This document shows, piece by piece, positions 1 to 6,416 of a stretch of 6,628 bases of DNA. How positions within the stretch are numbered: the stretch's first letter is position 1; each line of letters starts with the position of its first letter. Origin of the DNA: Marinilabilia sp. UBA5340 (GTDB taxonomy: Bacteria; Bacteroidota; Bacteroidia; Bacteroidales; Marinilabiliaceae). The stretch is taken from positions 8,176 to 14,803 of the forward strand of contig DHQK01000055.1 in the NCBI GenBank assembly GCA_002411085.1. The letters are read 5' to 3'. The notes below the pieces were generated by a model. That model was given only the letters and a program-made list of their open reading frames with translations. It was not told where the DNA came from and ran no database searches. The position numbers and the translations under genes were made by a program.

Positions 1-1288
1 TAACCCGTCTGTTAACACTATGGACCCCCCTCGGAGCCAACTTTTTAGTATCTGAAAGCAGACGTCCTTCTCCGTTGGGCTCCGTCCTGAAACGATCTTC
101 ATCCAATCCATAATCGTTGACCAAAACATCAACCACTGCGTCGCAACGTCGCTGGCTCAACTTTACATTATAATCGTCAGTCCCCCGTTCATCACAATAG
201 CCCTGAACGAGTACTTTTTCATTGGGATGCTCTTTCATAAAGCGTGCAACAATGGCCAAAACTTTATGTGCTTCCGGTTTAATGTTGGATTTATCAAAGT
301 CGAAAAAGACCGAGGCTGCCAAAATATTGCGATATTCAATCGTTTCCTGATAAATAAATGAGGTATCCGTTACTGCGGAGTCGTTGGCAGCAATTTCTTC
401 TAGTCGTTGTCGCAAAGAATCGAGCTTTTGTGCATTGGGATCCAGATTTCGCTCGCGCTGATAGGCCATATTGAAATCCTTATACGTCCATAAAGCATGC
501 CGTTTGTCTTTCTTGCCCAACTTGTAAGTAACAGTGACAGCAGCCGACATATAAGAATCGTTATCGGCCCCGGTCAGGTTTACATCAAGATTGTCCTGTG
601 TGAGATTGCGCAGGGTGAGTTCAAAACCAACATCGAAACTTTTATTAAGCCGGTAATCAATCCCCATACCAATGGGTACTACCATCTCACTCCCACGATC
701 AGTTTCCTCCTCCGGGTCATCATTATCATATCCGATGGCCAGATAATCAGTATCTGCCCAGCCATAAGGACGAGGATATCCGGGTGTTCCGCCATGAATA
801 TCTCCCACCGTAATCCAAGCTCCCGTTTCCAGACTTCTTTGACGAGATCGAAAATAATTTACACCTAAACCAATCTTTCCATAAATATTCAGTTTGTCTC
901 GTATCGGCCCAAAAAGCACCAACTGATTTATACTGACATTCAGATTCAATGACAGATCATAGAAATCTCCTTCGAAATAACGGGTGTTTTTTTCTCCGTA
1001 CATATCCGCCATCAGAAACTGGGCATCAATCGACCATGGACGACCAAATTGTTTACTAATCAAAAATGTGGGGCCAAATTTCCAGTTTTGTGACGGAAAA
1101 ACAGTATAATCAACAACATCCGTATAATAAATGAGGGGCCCGATACCAGCAGTCAGTGACCACGTATTATACTTCCTGTCAGGGTTGTAAAGCTGTTCCT
1201 CTTCAAGATTGTAAAAATCTATCTGCTGAGCCTTCACAAATATTATTCCCGAGGCGAACAATAAAATCAATAAGACAAATTTCCTCAT
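1..1288 (-). CDS. OmpA-family outer-membrane protein, N-terminal beta-barrel plus C-terminal peptidoglycan-binding domain (3' end cut by window edge)
   Basis: The reading frame starts at the ATG at 1288 and stays open for 429 codons to the left edge; the stop lies outside. Residues 1-20 form a signal peptide ending VKA before QQ, so the product is exported. Residues about 21-258 are rich in alternating aromatic/hydrophobic strands with Gly and Asn turns, as expected of a small outer-membrane barrel. A charged linker (about 259-320) leads to an OmpA/Pal domain from about 322. This begins FFDFDKSNIKPEA and contains CDERGTDDYN and LSQRR. Asp366 and Arg381 sit 15 residues apart, the spacing of the diaminopimelate-binding Asp and Arg of OmpA/Pal proteins. 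The frame ends NRRV, the usual close of this domain, so few residues are missing. The likely role is to anchor the outer membrane to peptidoglycan; barrel transport activity cannot be judged. It lies 241 bases downstream of dsbD and beyond its terminator, so it is probably transcribed alone. Confidence 0.9.
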   Translation of the reverse strand, partial: MRKFVLLILLFASGIIFVKAQQIDFYNLEEEQLYNPDRKYNTWSLTAGIGPLIYYTDVVDYTVFPSQNWKFGPTFLISKQFGRPWSIDAQFLMADMYGEKNTRYFEGDFYDLSLNLNVSINQLVLFGPIRDKLNIYGKIGLGVNYFRSRQRSLETGAWITVGDIHGGTPGYPRPYGWADTDYLAIGYDNDDPEEETDRGSEMVVPIGMGIDYRLNKSFDVGFELTLRNLTQDNLDVNLTGADNDSYMSAAVTVTYKLGKKDKRHALWTYKDFNMAYQRERNLDPNAQKLDSLRQRLEEIAANDSAVTDTSFIYQETIEYRNILAASVFFDFDKSNIKPEAHKVLAIVARFMKEHPNEKVLVQGYCDERGTDDYNVKLSQRRCDAVVDVLVNDYGLDEDRFRTEPNGEGRLLSDTKKLAPRGVHSVNRRV

Positions 1289-1326
1289 TCCTAAGATTGG
1301 CTTAAAAGTATGACTATTATATCAAC

Positions 1327-1357
1327 CAAAACTAAAGGAATAAAAATCGAAGGTAAA
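1327..1357 (-). promoter_or_regulatory. Candidate Bacteroidota-type promoter of the OmpA-family gene
   Basis: On the minus strand TAGTTTTG (1334 to 1327) matches the TAnnTTTG -7 consensus. TTTA (1357 to 1354) lies 19 bases upstream as a one-mismatch -33 TTTG element. Transcription would begin roughly 30 bases before the ATG at 1288. A six-base inverted repeat (GGTAAA at 1352-1357, TTTACC at 1365-1370) overlaps the -33 element and could be an operator, or chance in AT-rich DNA. No strong ribosome binding site precedes the ATG, only AGGA almost touching it. Confidence 0.5.
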
Positions 1358-1433
1358 GAATATTTTTACCAACAATAAGCTAACTATGATTAATGGCTGG
1401 ATTTTTGGCAATAGCAGGAAAGACTCCTATCAT

Positions 1434-1465
1434 AAAACGCCCTTCCGGTGTTTTCCGAAAGGGCG
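1434..1465 (-). terminator. Rho-independent terminator of dsbD
   Basis: Arms 1438-1448 and 1455-1465 form an 11-bp GC-rich stem with a six-base loop, followed on the minus strand by TTTT (1437 to 1434). Position 1445/1458 is a mismatch if read on the plus strand but a G-U pair in minus-strand RNA. The hairpin is therefore complete only in the direction of dsbD, whose stop lies about 65 bases upstream. Confidence 0.8.
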
Positions 1466-1474
1466 CATTACCTT

Positions 1475-1510
1475 AGAAACTGTTTAAGTCTTATCCTTTG
1501 AACAGTTTCT
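1475..1510. repeat. Perfect 10-bp inverted repeat in the dsbD 3' untranslated region
   Basis: AGAAACTGTT at 1475-1484 is the exact reverse complement of 1501-1510. If transcribed from the plus strand the stem could extend inwards four more pairs, two of them G-U. It lies between the dsbD stop at 1530 and the main terminator hairpin. It would form a second 3' hairpin in dsbD mRNA, perhaps protecting the end. It has no long T tract on either side, so I do not call it a terminator. Confidence 0.5.
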
Positions 1511-1529
1511 TTATCATCCGATTATATCT

Positions 1530-3545
1530 TTACTGTTTTTCAAACTCCTTAAGACCAGCTTTCAGCCAGTCTATATAAGCCTGTACATCTGTATTGTAAC
1601 CTCTCTCATCCATCAGTGGCTCTTCATCATGCCCCAGTATTACGTAATGAGGCTGACTGTTTCGCTGAAAACGGGAAATCTGAAAATCACTCCACTTGTT
1701 TCCGACCGTCCTGATTTTCTTACCCGTAACCGGAGAAACATATTGTTCCTCTTCAGGAAGCTCCTCCCGAAAATCTACGTATAAAGATGTCAGAACAAAA
1801 TCATTCGAAATCATATCTTTAACTGCAGGCTTAGACCAAACGGCATCCTCCATTTTCCTGCAATTGGTACATCCTTTGCCTGTAAAATCAAGCAGCAACG
1901 GCTTATCGACCATTTTAGCATATTCCAGGGCCTTCTGGTAATCATCAAAAGCAGGAATGCCCTGGGGCCCCAGATGCATATCTTCTCCCAGAGGTGCAGT
2001 TCCGCCGCCAGAGCCAGGCGCCCGGTTCCCTACACCGTAAGGTGATTCAGCATAATTGTTGGGTGGCGGAAATCCACTTATCAGTTTTACGGGAGCTCCC
2101 CACAAACCGGGAATCATATAAATGGTAAAAGCAAATACCACCAGTCCAAGCATCATGCGCGATACCGGCAAATGATCCATCGGTGAATCATGGGGTAACC
2201 TGATTTTCCCCATCAGATAAAATCCCAGGGCGCCAAATATGGCTATCCAGATAGCAATAAATACTTCTCTTTCCAACACATGAAGTCCCCAAACCATATC
2301 GGTAATACTCAAAAACTTAAACGCAAAGGCCAGTTCCAAAAATCCGAGAACCACTTTGACTGAATTGAGCCAACCTCCCGATTTGGGAAGTGAATTGAGC
2401 CATCCGGGGAAGGCTGCAAAAAGGGCAAACGGAAGGGCCAGGGCCAAAGAAAAGCCAAGCATACCAATTACCGGAGCCATGCCACCTACTGAAGCTGCCT
2501 GAACTATCAGTGTCCCCACAATGGGGCCTGTGCATGAAAAGGAGACCAACGCCAGAGTAAATGCCATAAAAAAGATACCAATCAGGCCTCCCTTATCGGC
2601 ACCCTTATCGGCAGCACTAACCCATGAATTGGGCAACACAATCTCGAAGGCTCCAAAGAAGGAGATCGCGAAAACAATCAATAAGGCTGCAAAAAAGAGA
2701 TTAAACCAGGGGTTGGTTGACAACGCATTTAGGGCATCAGCACCAAATAATGCGGTGACAACAGTTCCTAATATAACATAAATGACAATAATGGATATGC
2801 CGTAAAATATGGCATTGCGAAACCCCATGGCTTTGGTCTTGCTTTGCTTTGTAAAGAAGCTCACGGTCATGGGAATCATTGGAAATACACAAGGAGTCAG
2901 CAAAGCTGCAAAACCACCAAGAAATGAAAGCCAAAAGATAGTCCAGTGACTCTGACTTTCAGAATCTGAGCTCGCCTTTGTATCCTCTGTGCTATTTTCT
3001 ACAGAATCGGTTTGTACGGTATTTGTGGCCTCATCAACCGCTATCGATTCTTCGGTTGTTTCTAAAGTCTTTTGTGGGACAGTTTCTCCATTCAGGCTTA
3101 AAGAAAAATCAATACGATCAGGAGGTAAACACTGCTCATCATCGCAAGCCATGAATTCCACATATCCTTCAACCACTGAGACTCCAGCATTTTTAACCAC
3201 AAATGGTAATACCAGCCTGGCGCTCTCTGCAAACCAGCCCAGCTCCATGTCAAAAGTAGAATCAAACTGGATGTCAGGCTCAGGCCTCTCTTTCAGAGAA
3301 CCTATTTCCAATTGGTCATCCGGATTAAGCAAAACAAGCGAAGTGGGAATAGGACCACCTTCCGGGATATTGGAAGAATAAAGATGCCAATTTTCATCAA
3401 TAGTAGCATCCGCTACAATTTCAAATTCTGTTTCCGAAATTTGGTTGATAGAAAAAGCCCACTTTACGGGCTCCAGAATCTGAGCATTAAGGGCAATGGT
3501 GCTGAAAAACACCGTAAAAAGAAATACCAGACTTACTTTTCTCAT
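1530..3545 (-). CDS. dsbD: DsbD: cytoplasm-to-periplasm thiol:disulfide interchange protein (three-domain)
   Basis: This 671-residue inner-membrane protein passes electrons from cytoplasmic thioredoxin across the membrane to periplasmic disulfide isomerases, cytochrome c maturation and similar acceptors. Signal peptide residues 1-21 end in ALNA-Q. An alpha (DsbC-like, immunoglobulin-fold) domain spans about 25-152 with the pair Cys134 and Cys139 in ACDDEQCLPP. An acidic Ser/Thr-rich linker (153-198) follows. The eight-helix CcdA-like core (about 203-482) carries Cys219 in LLTPCVFPMIP and Cys338 in SFSCTGP. A Gly/Pro-rich loop leads to a thioredoxin-fold gamma domain (about 528-671) with CTNC (559-562) and a probable cis-proline at 632. 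These six are the only cysteines, so all three redox pairs are intact. It is longer than E. coli DsbD (about 565) mainly through the linkers and an insertion around 590-625 in the gamma domain. ATG at 3545 is chosen because the signal peptide starts there. The gene lies alone between two terminators. Confidence 0.95.
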   Translation of the reverse strand: MRKVSLVFLFTVFFSTIALNAQILEPVKWAFSINQISETEFEIVADATIDENWHLYSSNIPEGGPIPTSLVLLNPDDQLEIGSLKERPEPDIQFDSTFDMELGWFAESARLVLPFVVKNAGVSVVEGYVEFMACDDEQCLPPDRIDFSLSLNGETVPQKTLETTEESIAVDEATNTVQTDSVENSTEDTKASSDSESQSHWTIFWLSFLGGFAALLTPCVFPMIPMTVSFFTKQSKTKAMGFRNAIFYGISIIVIYVILGTVVTALFGADALNALSTNPWFNLFFAALLIVFAISFFGAFEIVLPNSWVSAADKGADKGGLIGIFFMAFTLALVSFSCTGPIVGTLIVQAASVGGMAPVIGMLGFSLALALPFALFAAFPGWLNSLPKSGGWLNSVKVVLGFLELAFAFKFLSITDMVWGLHVLEREVFIAIWIAIFGALGFYLMGKIRLPHDSPMDHLPVSRMMLGLVVFAFTIYMIPGLWGAPVKLISGFPPPNNYAESPYGVGNRAPGSGGGTAPLGEDMHLGPQGIPAFDDYQKALEYAKMVDKPLLLDFTGKGCTNCRKMEDAVWSKPAVKDMISNDFVLTSLYVDFREELPEEEQYVSPVTGKKIRTVGNKWSDFQISRFQRNSQPHYVILGHDEEPLMDERGYNTDVQAYIDWLKAGLKEFEKQ

Positions 3546-3573
3546 GTGTACTATACTTTGACTTATTAGACCT

Positions 3574-3603
3574 CAAATTTATCCATAATTACGAAACACC
3601 AAA
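3574..3603 (-). promoter_or_regulatory. Candidate Bacteroidota-type promoter of dsbD
   Basis: On the minus strand TAAATTTG (3581 to 3574) matches TAnnTTTG exactly. TTTG (3603 to 3600) lies 18 bases upstream, slightly short of the usual 19-21. The -7 element ends 28 bases before the ATG at 3545, leaving an untranslated leader of about 20 bases with no Shine-Dalgarno sequence, as is normal in this phylum. Confidence 0.55.
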
Positions 3604-3667
3604 ACAATAATTGAGTTCGATACCCCAGGACTATTTCACATATATCGATCATTGAATATATACTAGC

Positions 3668-3712
3668 AAATAAAAATTGCTTTGAGATGGTAAAGCAGTC
3701 AAAGCAATTTTT
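3668..3712 (-). terminator. Rho-independent terminator of the KAS III gene
   Basis: Perfect 14-bp arms at 3672-3685 and 3699-3712 (AAAAATTGCTTTGA and its complement) flank a 13-base loop. On the minus strand the stem ends in TTTTT followed by ATTTG. It begins about 50 bases after the stop of the synthase gene at 3764. The hairpin is nearly symmetrical, so it might work in both directions, but nothing is read towards it from the left. Confidence 0.8.
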
Positions 3713-3763
3713 CAAAAGTCAAAACTATACTACAAAAAACAGGCCAACTGAGTACTATTGGGA

Positions 3764-4846
3764 TTACGGCATTTTATACAATACCGCATTGATGTTCATC
3801 CCTGCTCCCACTGAGGTAAATACAAAGTGATCTCCTGTTTTAACCCTCTGATTGGGCAGTATTTTTTTCATCAACAAATCAAACAAAACAGGCACTGTTG
3901 CAACAGAATTATTTCCCAGTTTTTCAATGGTCATTGGCATGGTGTATTCCGGAACATCTCGCAAACCGTAAAGTTTAAACAAACGTGCCAGAATGGCATA
4001 ATCCATCTTTGCATTGGCCTGATGTATAAGCACTTTATTGACATCTGTAATATCTACATTCCCTTTTTCCAGACATTTCTTCACCGTAGGAGGAACAGTA
4101 AACAGTGCATATTCATATACTTTCCGGCCGTTCATCTTCAAAAACTGTTCTTTGCTGTCAATTTCTTTATTGAATGATGGCCCCATCTTCAACAAATACG
4201 CGTGATCAATGGTATCGGTTCTTGTAACATGCGATAAAATCCCCACCGGGACATTACTTTTCACTCCCTCCACTACAGCTGCTCCGGCACCATCAGAGTA
4301 TATCATGCTATCCACATCATGAGGGTCAGAAACCCTGGATAAAGTCTCCGCTCCAATGACCAATACTCTTTTGGCCTCACCTGCCTTAATATAAATATCC
4401 GCCTGAATAAGGGCCTGCACCCATCCGGGACAACCAAAAAGTAAGTCATAGGCAACACAGAACGGATTTTCTATTCGCAGCTTATTTTTCACCTTCGAAG
4501 CTAGCGAAGGTAAGATATCTGTCCGCCCGGTTTCTTTACTGACATCCCCAAAATTATGTGCTACAATAATATAATCCAGACTTTCCTTATCAATTCCTGC
4601 CGATTCAATGGCTTTCTCTCCGGCTAATGCAGCAATATCAGAAGTAACAAAATTATCATCTACATGCCTGCGCTCTTCAATCTCTGTAATCTCCTTCAGC
4701 TTATCAATAATTACATCTGTAGGCTTGCTCATCTTCTCCCCGGCAGGAGAATAAAACACATTCTGTAAAAAATCTTCATTTTTTACAATTCTCGGAGGAA
4801 CATAAGAGCCCGTTCCTTTTATCACGGAATAAATCTGATCTGTCAT
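3764..4846 (-). CDS. Beta-ketoacyl-ACP synthase III family protein (FabH-like, thiolase fold)
   Basis: The 360-residue product belongs to the KAS III family, decarboxylating condensing enzymes that join an acyl-CoA or acyl-ACP to malonyl-ACP in the cytoplasm. The triad is visible: Cys139 in FGCPGW, His275 in IHQANAK and Asn312 in LGNNSVA. IERR-like (IEERR) and SDGAGAAVV motifs and the closing TSVGAGMN also fit. It departs from housekeeping FabH. It is longer (about 317 in E. coli). Its Cys motif reads CPGW rather than CSGF. The ITGI motif before the Arg pair is ITEI. The His-to-Asn spacing is 37 rather than 30. A paralogue with another primer or pathway is therefore likelier than the fatty-acid initiator, and no plsX, acpP or fab neighbour is present. 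The frame extends 19 codons upstream to a GTG at 4903. I chose the ATG at 4846 because MTDQIYSVIKGTGSYVP aligns with the normal N-terminus and the extra residues look non-coding. Confidence 0.88.
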   Translation of the reverse strand: MTDQIYSVIKGTGSYVPPRIVKNEDFLQNVFYSPAGEKMSKPTDVIIDKLKEITEIEERRHVDDNFVTSDIAALAGEKAIESAGIDKESLDYIIVAHNFGDVSKETGRTDILPSLASKVKNKLRIENPFCVAYDLLFGCPGWVQALIQADIYIKAGEAKRVLVIGAETLSRVSDPHDVDSMIYSDGAGAAVVEGVKSNVPVGILSHVTRTDTIDHAYLLKMGPSFNKEIDSKEQFLKMNGRKVYEYALFTVPPTVKKCLEKGNVDITDVNKVLIHQANAKMDYAILARLFKLYGLRDVPEYTMPMTIEKLGNNSVATVPVLFDLLMKKILPNQRVKTGDHFVFTSVGAGMNINAVLYKMP

Positions 4847-4874
4847 AATCAATTTTGTATTAAAAAAACCGCCA

Positions 4875-4908
4875 CAAAGGAACAACTTTTTAAAATAATG
4901 CACACAAA
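4875..4908 (-). promoter_or_regulatory. Weak candidate promoter of the KAS III gene
   Basis: On the minus strand TTCCTTTG (4882 to 4875) matches seven of the eight positions of TAnnTTTG, counting the two free ones. TTTG (4908 to 4905) lies 22 bases upstream, slightly wide. If real, it falls inside the 19-codon upstream extension of the synthase frame and supports translation from the ATG at 4846. Confidence 0.3.
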
Positions 4909-5198
4909 AACCTCATTTCATTTATCCCACCATATTTTCATTCGCCACATTTTCTAACAAAACAGGGGAATACAGAACTTTTCATCCAAACAATTCAATA
5001 AATGTGAGTCAATGGTTTCCAATCCAAAGATCCCATCCTTTCATAAACGTTTCATCCCCAAATTTGCATTATCATAAAAAAAAACAGCCCTAATCACTGA
5101 CAATCCACGACAACATATCCAATCCCCCTATTAACTGCATTGCATCAACCAATTGGAACTTTTTTTTAACAAAAAAGCAAAAAACGTACAATCCAGAG
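4909..5198. other. Gene-free intergenic stretch between the KAS III gene and tRNA-Leu
   Basis: I find no supportable gene here. Reading frames are short. The only longer one (minus strand, 5090-5281) runs antisense into the tRNA and has no family features. On the minus strand there are several tiny ATG-started frames of 5-15 codons, and on the plus strand one of 21 codons at 5012-5077. None has a recognisable start context. The plus strand is visibly richer in C than G. Homopolymer runs (A at 5078-5086, T at 5160-5167) and a palindrome CAAATTTG near 5060 are present. No riboswitch or compact RNA fold could be recognised by eye. Confidence 0.5.
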
Positions 5199-5229
5199 TT
5201 GTGGAGAACGACTGAAAAAACTATATTTG
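5199..5229 (+). promoter_or_regulatory. Promoter of tRNA-Leu(UAA), Bacteroidota type
   Basis: TATATTTG at 5222-5229 is an exact TAnnTTTG -7 element. TTG at 5199-5201 is the -33 element, with 20 bases between, the optimal spacing. The mature tRNA starts 27 bases after the -7 box, leaving a short leader for RNase P to remove. Confidence 0.75.
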
Positions 5230-5255
5230 CACCGCAATAAACGGATTTCACATCC

Positions 5256-5340
5256 GCCCGGATGGTGGAATTGGTAGACACGCTGGACTTAAAATCCAGT
5301 GGCCATTGCGGCCGTGCGGGTTCAAGTCCCGCTCCGGGTA
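5256..5340 (+). tRNA. tRNA-Leu, anticodon UAA
   Basis: The 85-base cloverleaf is complete. The acceptor stem is GCCCGGA (5256-5262) with TCCGGGT (5333-5339), pair 1-72 being G-U, and the discriminator is A5340. The anticodon stem CTGGA/TCCAG (5283-5287, 5295-5299) encloses loop CTTAAAA with anticodon TAA at 5290-5292. A long variable arm with GGCC/GGCC pairing (class II tRNA, as for Leu) follows. The T arm is GCGGG-TTCAAGT-CCCGC (5316-5332). The D-loop contains the TTGGTAGAC sequence typical of Leu tRNAs. CCA is not encoded; CAT follows the discriminator. It reads UUA codons and by wobble UUG. tRNA-Leu 3' ends are common integration sites for mobile elements, which matters given the DNA to its right. 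Confidence 0.97.
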
Positions 5341-5351
5341 CATTTTCAAGA

Positions 5352-5387
5352 CAAAGCCTCCTGATAATCAGGGGGCTTTGCTGTTTT
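5352..5387 (+). terminator. Rho-independent terminator of tRNA-Leu
   Basis: CAAAGCCTCCTGA (5352-5364) pairs over 13 positions, one of them T-G, with 5368-5380, leaving a three-base TAA loop. CTGTTTT follows at 5381-5387. It starts 11 bases after the mature tRNA end and closes a single-gene tRNA unit. Confidence 0.85.
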
Positions 5388-5486
5388 AGAGGGGCTAATA
5401 AGAGGCAAATTTTTCCTGAATACTTCTTTTTTTACTTCATTTGACTTCAATTTTTTCCATTACTTACCTTTTTAATTTTTTTCAAA

Positions 5487-6290
5487 ATGAGAAACCCAAA
5501 CTATGTCAAATTTGTCGATTATTTAGTGGAGGAATCAAACAACATCAACAAGGAAAACACAGAATATTTAAGCCCTTTAGAAAGATTCATCCTAATCCTA
5601 TCACAGCTCAAGAGTCGATACTATTTTCTTTACTTCTGGTATATTTCAATTATCCCAATCTTAGCTATTACTGCATTTTTAATACCAACTCCTAACATAA
5701 GCCCTGAAAACACTTACATCCAAGCTTTGATTGGCATGGCTGTAGGGCTGATTACGTTCTACTTTCTTAGAAAAAGATCATTTCTTTATTACACAAAACC
5801 CTATCTATTCACCCTTCTTTCAAGAAGGCTCGAAAGCATTGAAAATTATATTGACAATAAAAATTTAAATATTACCTGGGAAAAAACAATTGAATTAATA
5901 AAATCTTCAACCCCTTTAGAAGATATCAAAAAGAAAACGGCTTCACAAGTTTATTGGGATTTTCATCAGAGACCCAAACAAAAAAATGAAAAACTAATTT
6001 CCATAGAAAAATTATTTCTATTATTTTTTCTCGTGCAGGAGGGTTATGATTTTAAAACTGATGATATGGAACTAAATCATATTCTCGGAGCTCTTTTAAA
6101 CCTTTCACCCGATTCAATGAAAAACCACCTTACTAAAGTAAACAAACTAAGAAAGTATATTGATAATGAGAAGGGCTTACATAGTGATGATATAAGTTTC
6201 ATAAAAGATACTCTCGAAAAACTAGAGGAAAAAAGAGCTTCCCTCGATTTGTTCGAAAAATTACGTACTAAGGCCTATAACCCACACTAA
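5487..6290 (+). CDS. Two-helix membrane protein of unknown function with large cytoplasmic C-terminal part
   Basis: I do not recognise the family. The 267-residue product has no signal peptide. A 46-residue polar N-terminus precedes two hydrophobic helices (about 47-67 and 77-94) joined by a short loop with PTPN and NTYIQ. The basic RKR and nearby Arg/Lys residues after helix 2 indicate that both ends face the cytoplasm. The remaining 170 residues are mostly helical and charged. A hydrophobic stretch EKLFLLFFLVQEGYDF (174-189) is followed by ELNHILGALLNLSPDSMKNH (195-214), and a probable coiled coil covers about 236-262. By general look the segment from 170 resembles C-terminal regions of Bacteroidota RteC-type or similar accessory proteins, but this is an impression, not a match. 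No cysteines or catalytic motif are apparent. GC is clearly lower than in the genes to the left (two lines counted by hand gave about 28%). The ATG at 5487 has no ribosome binding site; a seven-of-eight -7 element, TTCATTTG at 5436-5443, lies upstream without a good -33. Confidence 0.75.
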   Translation: MRNPNYVKFVDYLVEESNNINKENTEYLSPLERFILILSQLKSRYYFLYFWYISIIPILAITAFLIPTPNISPENTYIQALIGMAVGLITFYFLRKRSFLYYTKPYLFTLLSRRLESIENYIDNKNLNITWEKTIELIKSSTPLEDIKKKTASQVYWDFHQRPKQKNEKLISIEKLFLLFFLVQEGYDFKTDDMELNHILGALLNLSPDSMKNHLTKVNKLRKYIDNEKGLHSDDISFIKDTLEKLEEKRASLDLFEKLRTKAYNPH

Positions 6291-6291
6291 A

Positions 6292-6354
6292 TTCAGACCA
6301 TGAAAGAATAATTTCAGACTATGAAAAAATAACTTCATACCCTGAAACGCTATG
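6292..6354 (+). repeat. Three 21-bp imperfect tandem repeats after the membrane-protein gene
   Basis: Units start at 6292, 6313 and 6334. The first two agree at 18 of 21 positions (TTCAGACCATGAAAGAATAA against TTCAGACTATGAAAAAATAA). The third is more diverged and its TGAAAC merges into the left arm of the terminator. Each unit contains a small inverted motif, TTCA-five bases-TGAA. The array begins two bases after the stop codon. Confidence 0.6.
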
Positions 6355-6369
6355 TTTCAGGGTTTTTTT
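6339..6369 (+). terminator. Strong rho-independent terminator of the membrane-protein gene
   Basis: ACCCTGAAAC (6339-6348) pairs perfectly with GTTTCAGGGT (6354-6363) around loop GCTAT. Seven T residues run from 6363 to 6369. It insulates the 267-residue gene from the regulator gene downstream, so the two are not a simple operon. Confidence 0.9.
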
Positions 6370-6416
6370 GTGCCTTAATTTGTGGAAGTTTTACATCAAT
6401 CTACAAAAAAACTATT

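Noticed and set aside
497..868. Plus-strand 123-codon frame inside the OmpA-family gene
   Set aside because: It is antisense to a clearly coding beta-barrel region with intact family motifs; its translation has no recognisable character.
2989..3569. Plus-strand frames opposite the 5' part of dsbD
   Set aside because: Shadow frames of a well-supported gene; low-complexity Ser/Thr translation typical of an antisense read.
5012..5077. Plus-strand 21-codon basic mini-ORF in the intergenic stretch
   Set aside because: No start context, promoter or homology can be seen; too short to support.
5159..5177. T-run/A-run hairpin upstream of the tRNA as a terminator
   Set aside because: The stem is almost only A-T pairs and no gene ends nearby in either direction.
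5090..5281. Minus-strand 63-codon open frame
   Set aside because: It starts inside the tRNA-Leu on the opposite strand, crosses its promoter, and has no family features; a chance frame.
5441..5695. Plus-strand 84-codon frame overlapping the start of the membrane-protein gene in another frame
   Set aside because: The 267-codon frame has coherent transmembrane and helical structure; this one has no pattern and ends within the first helix region.
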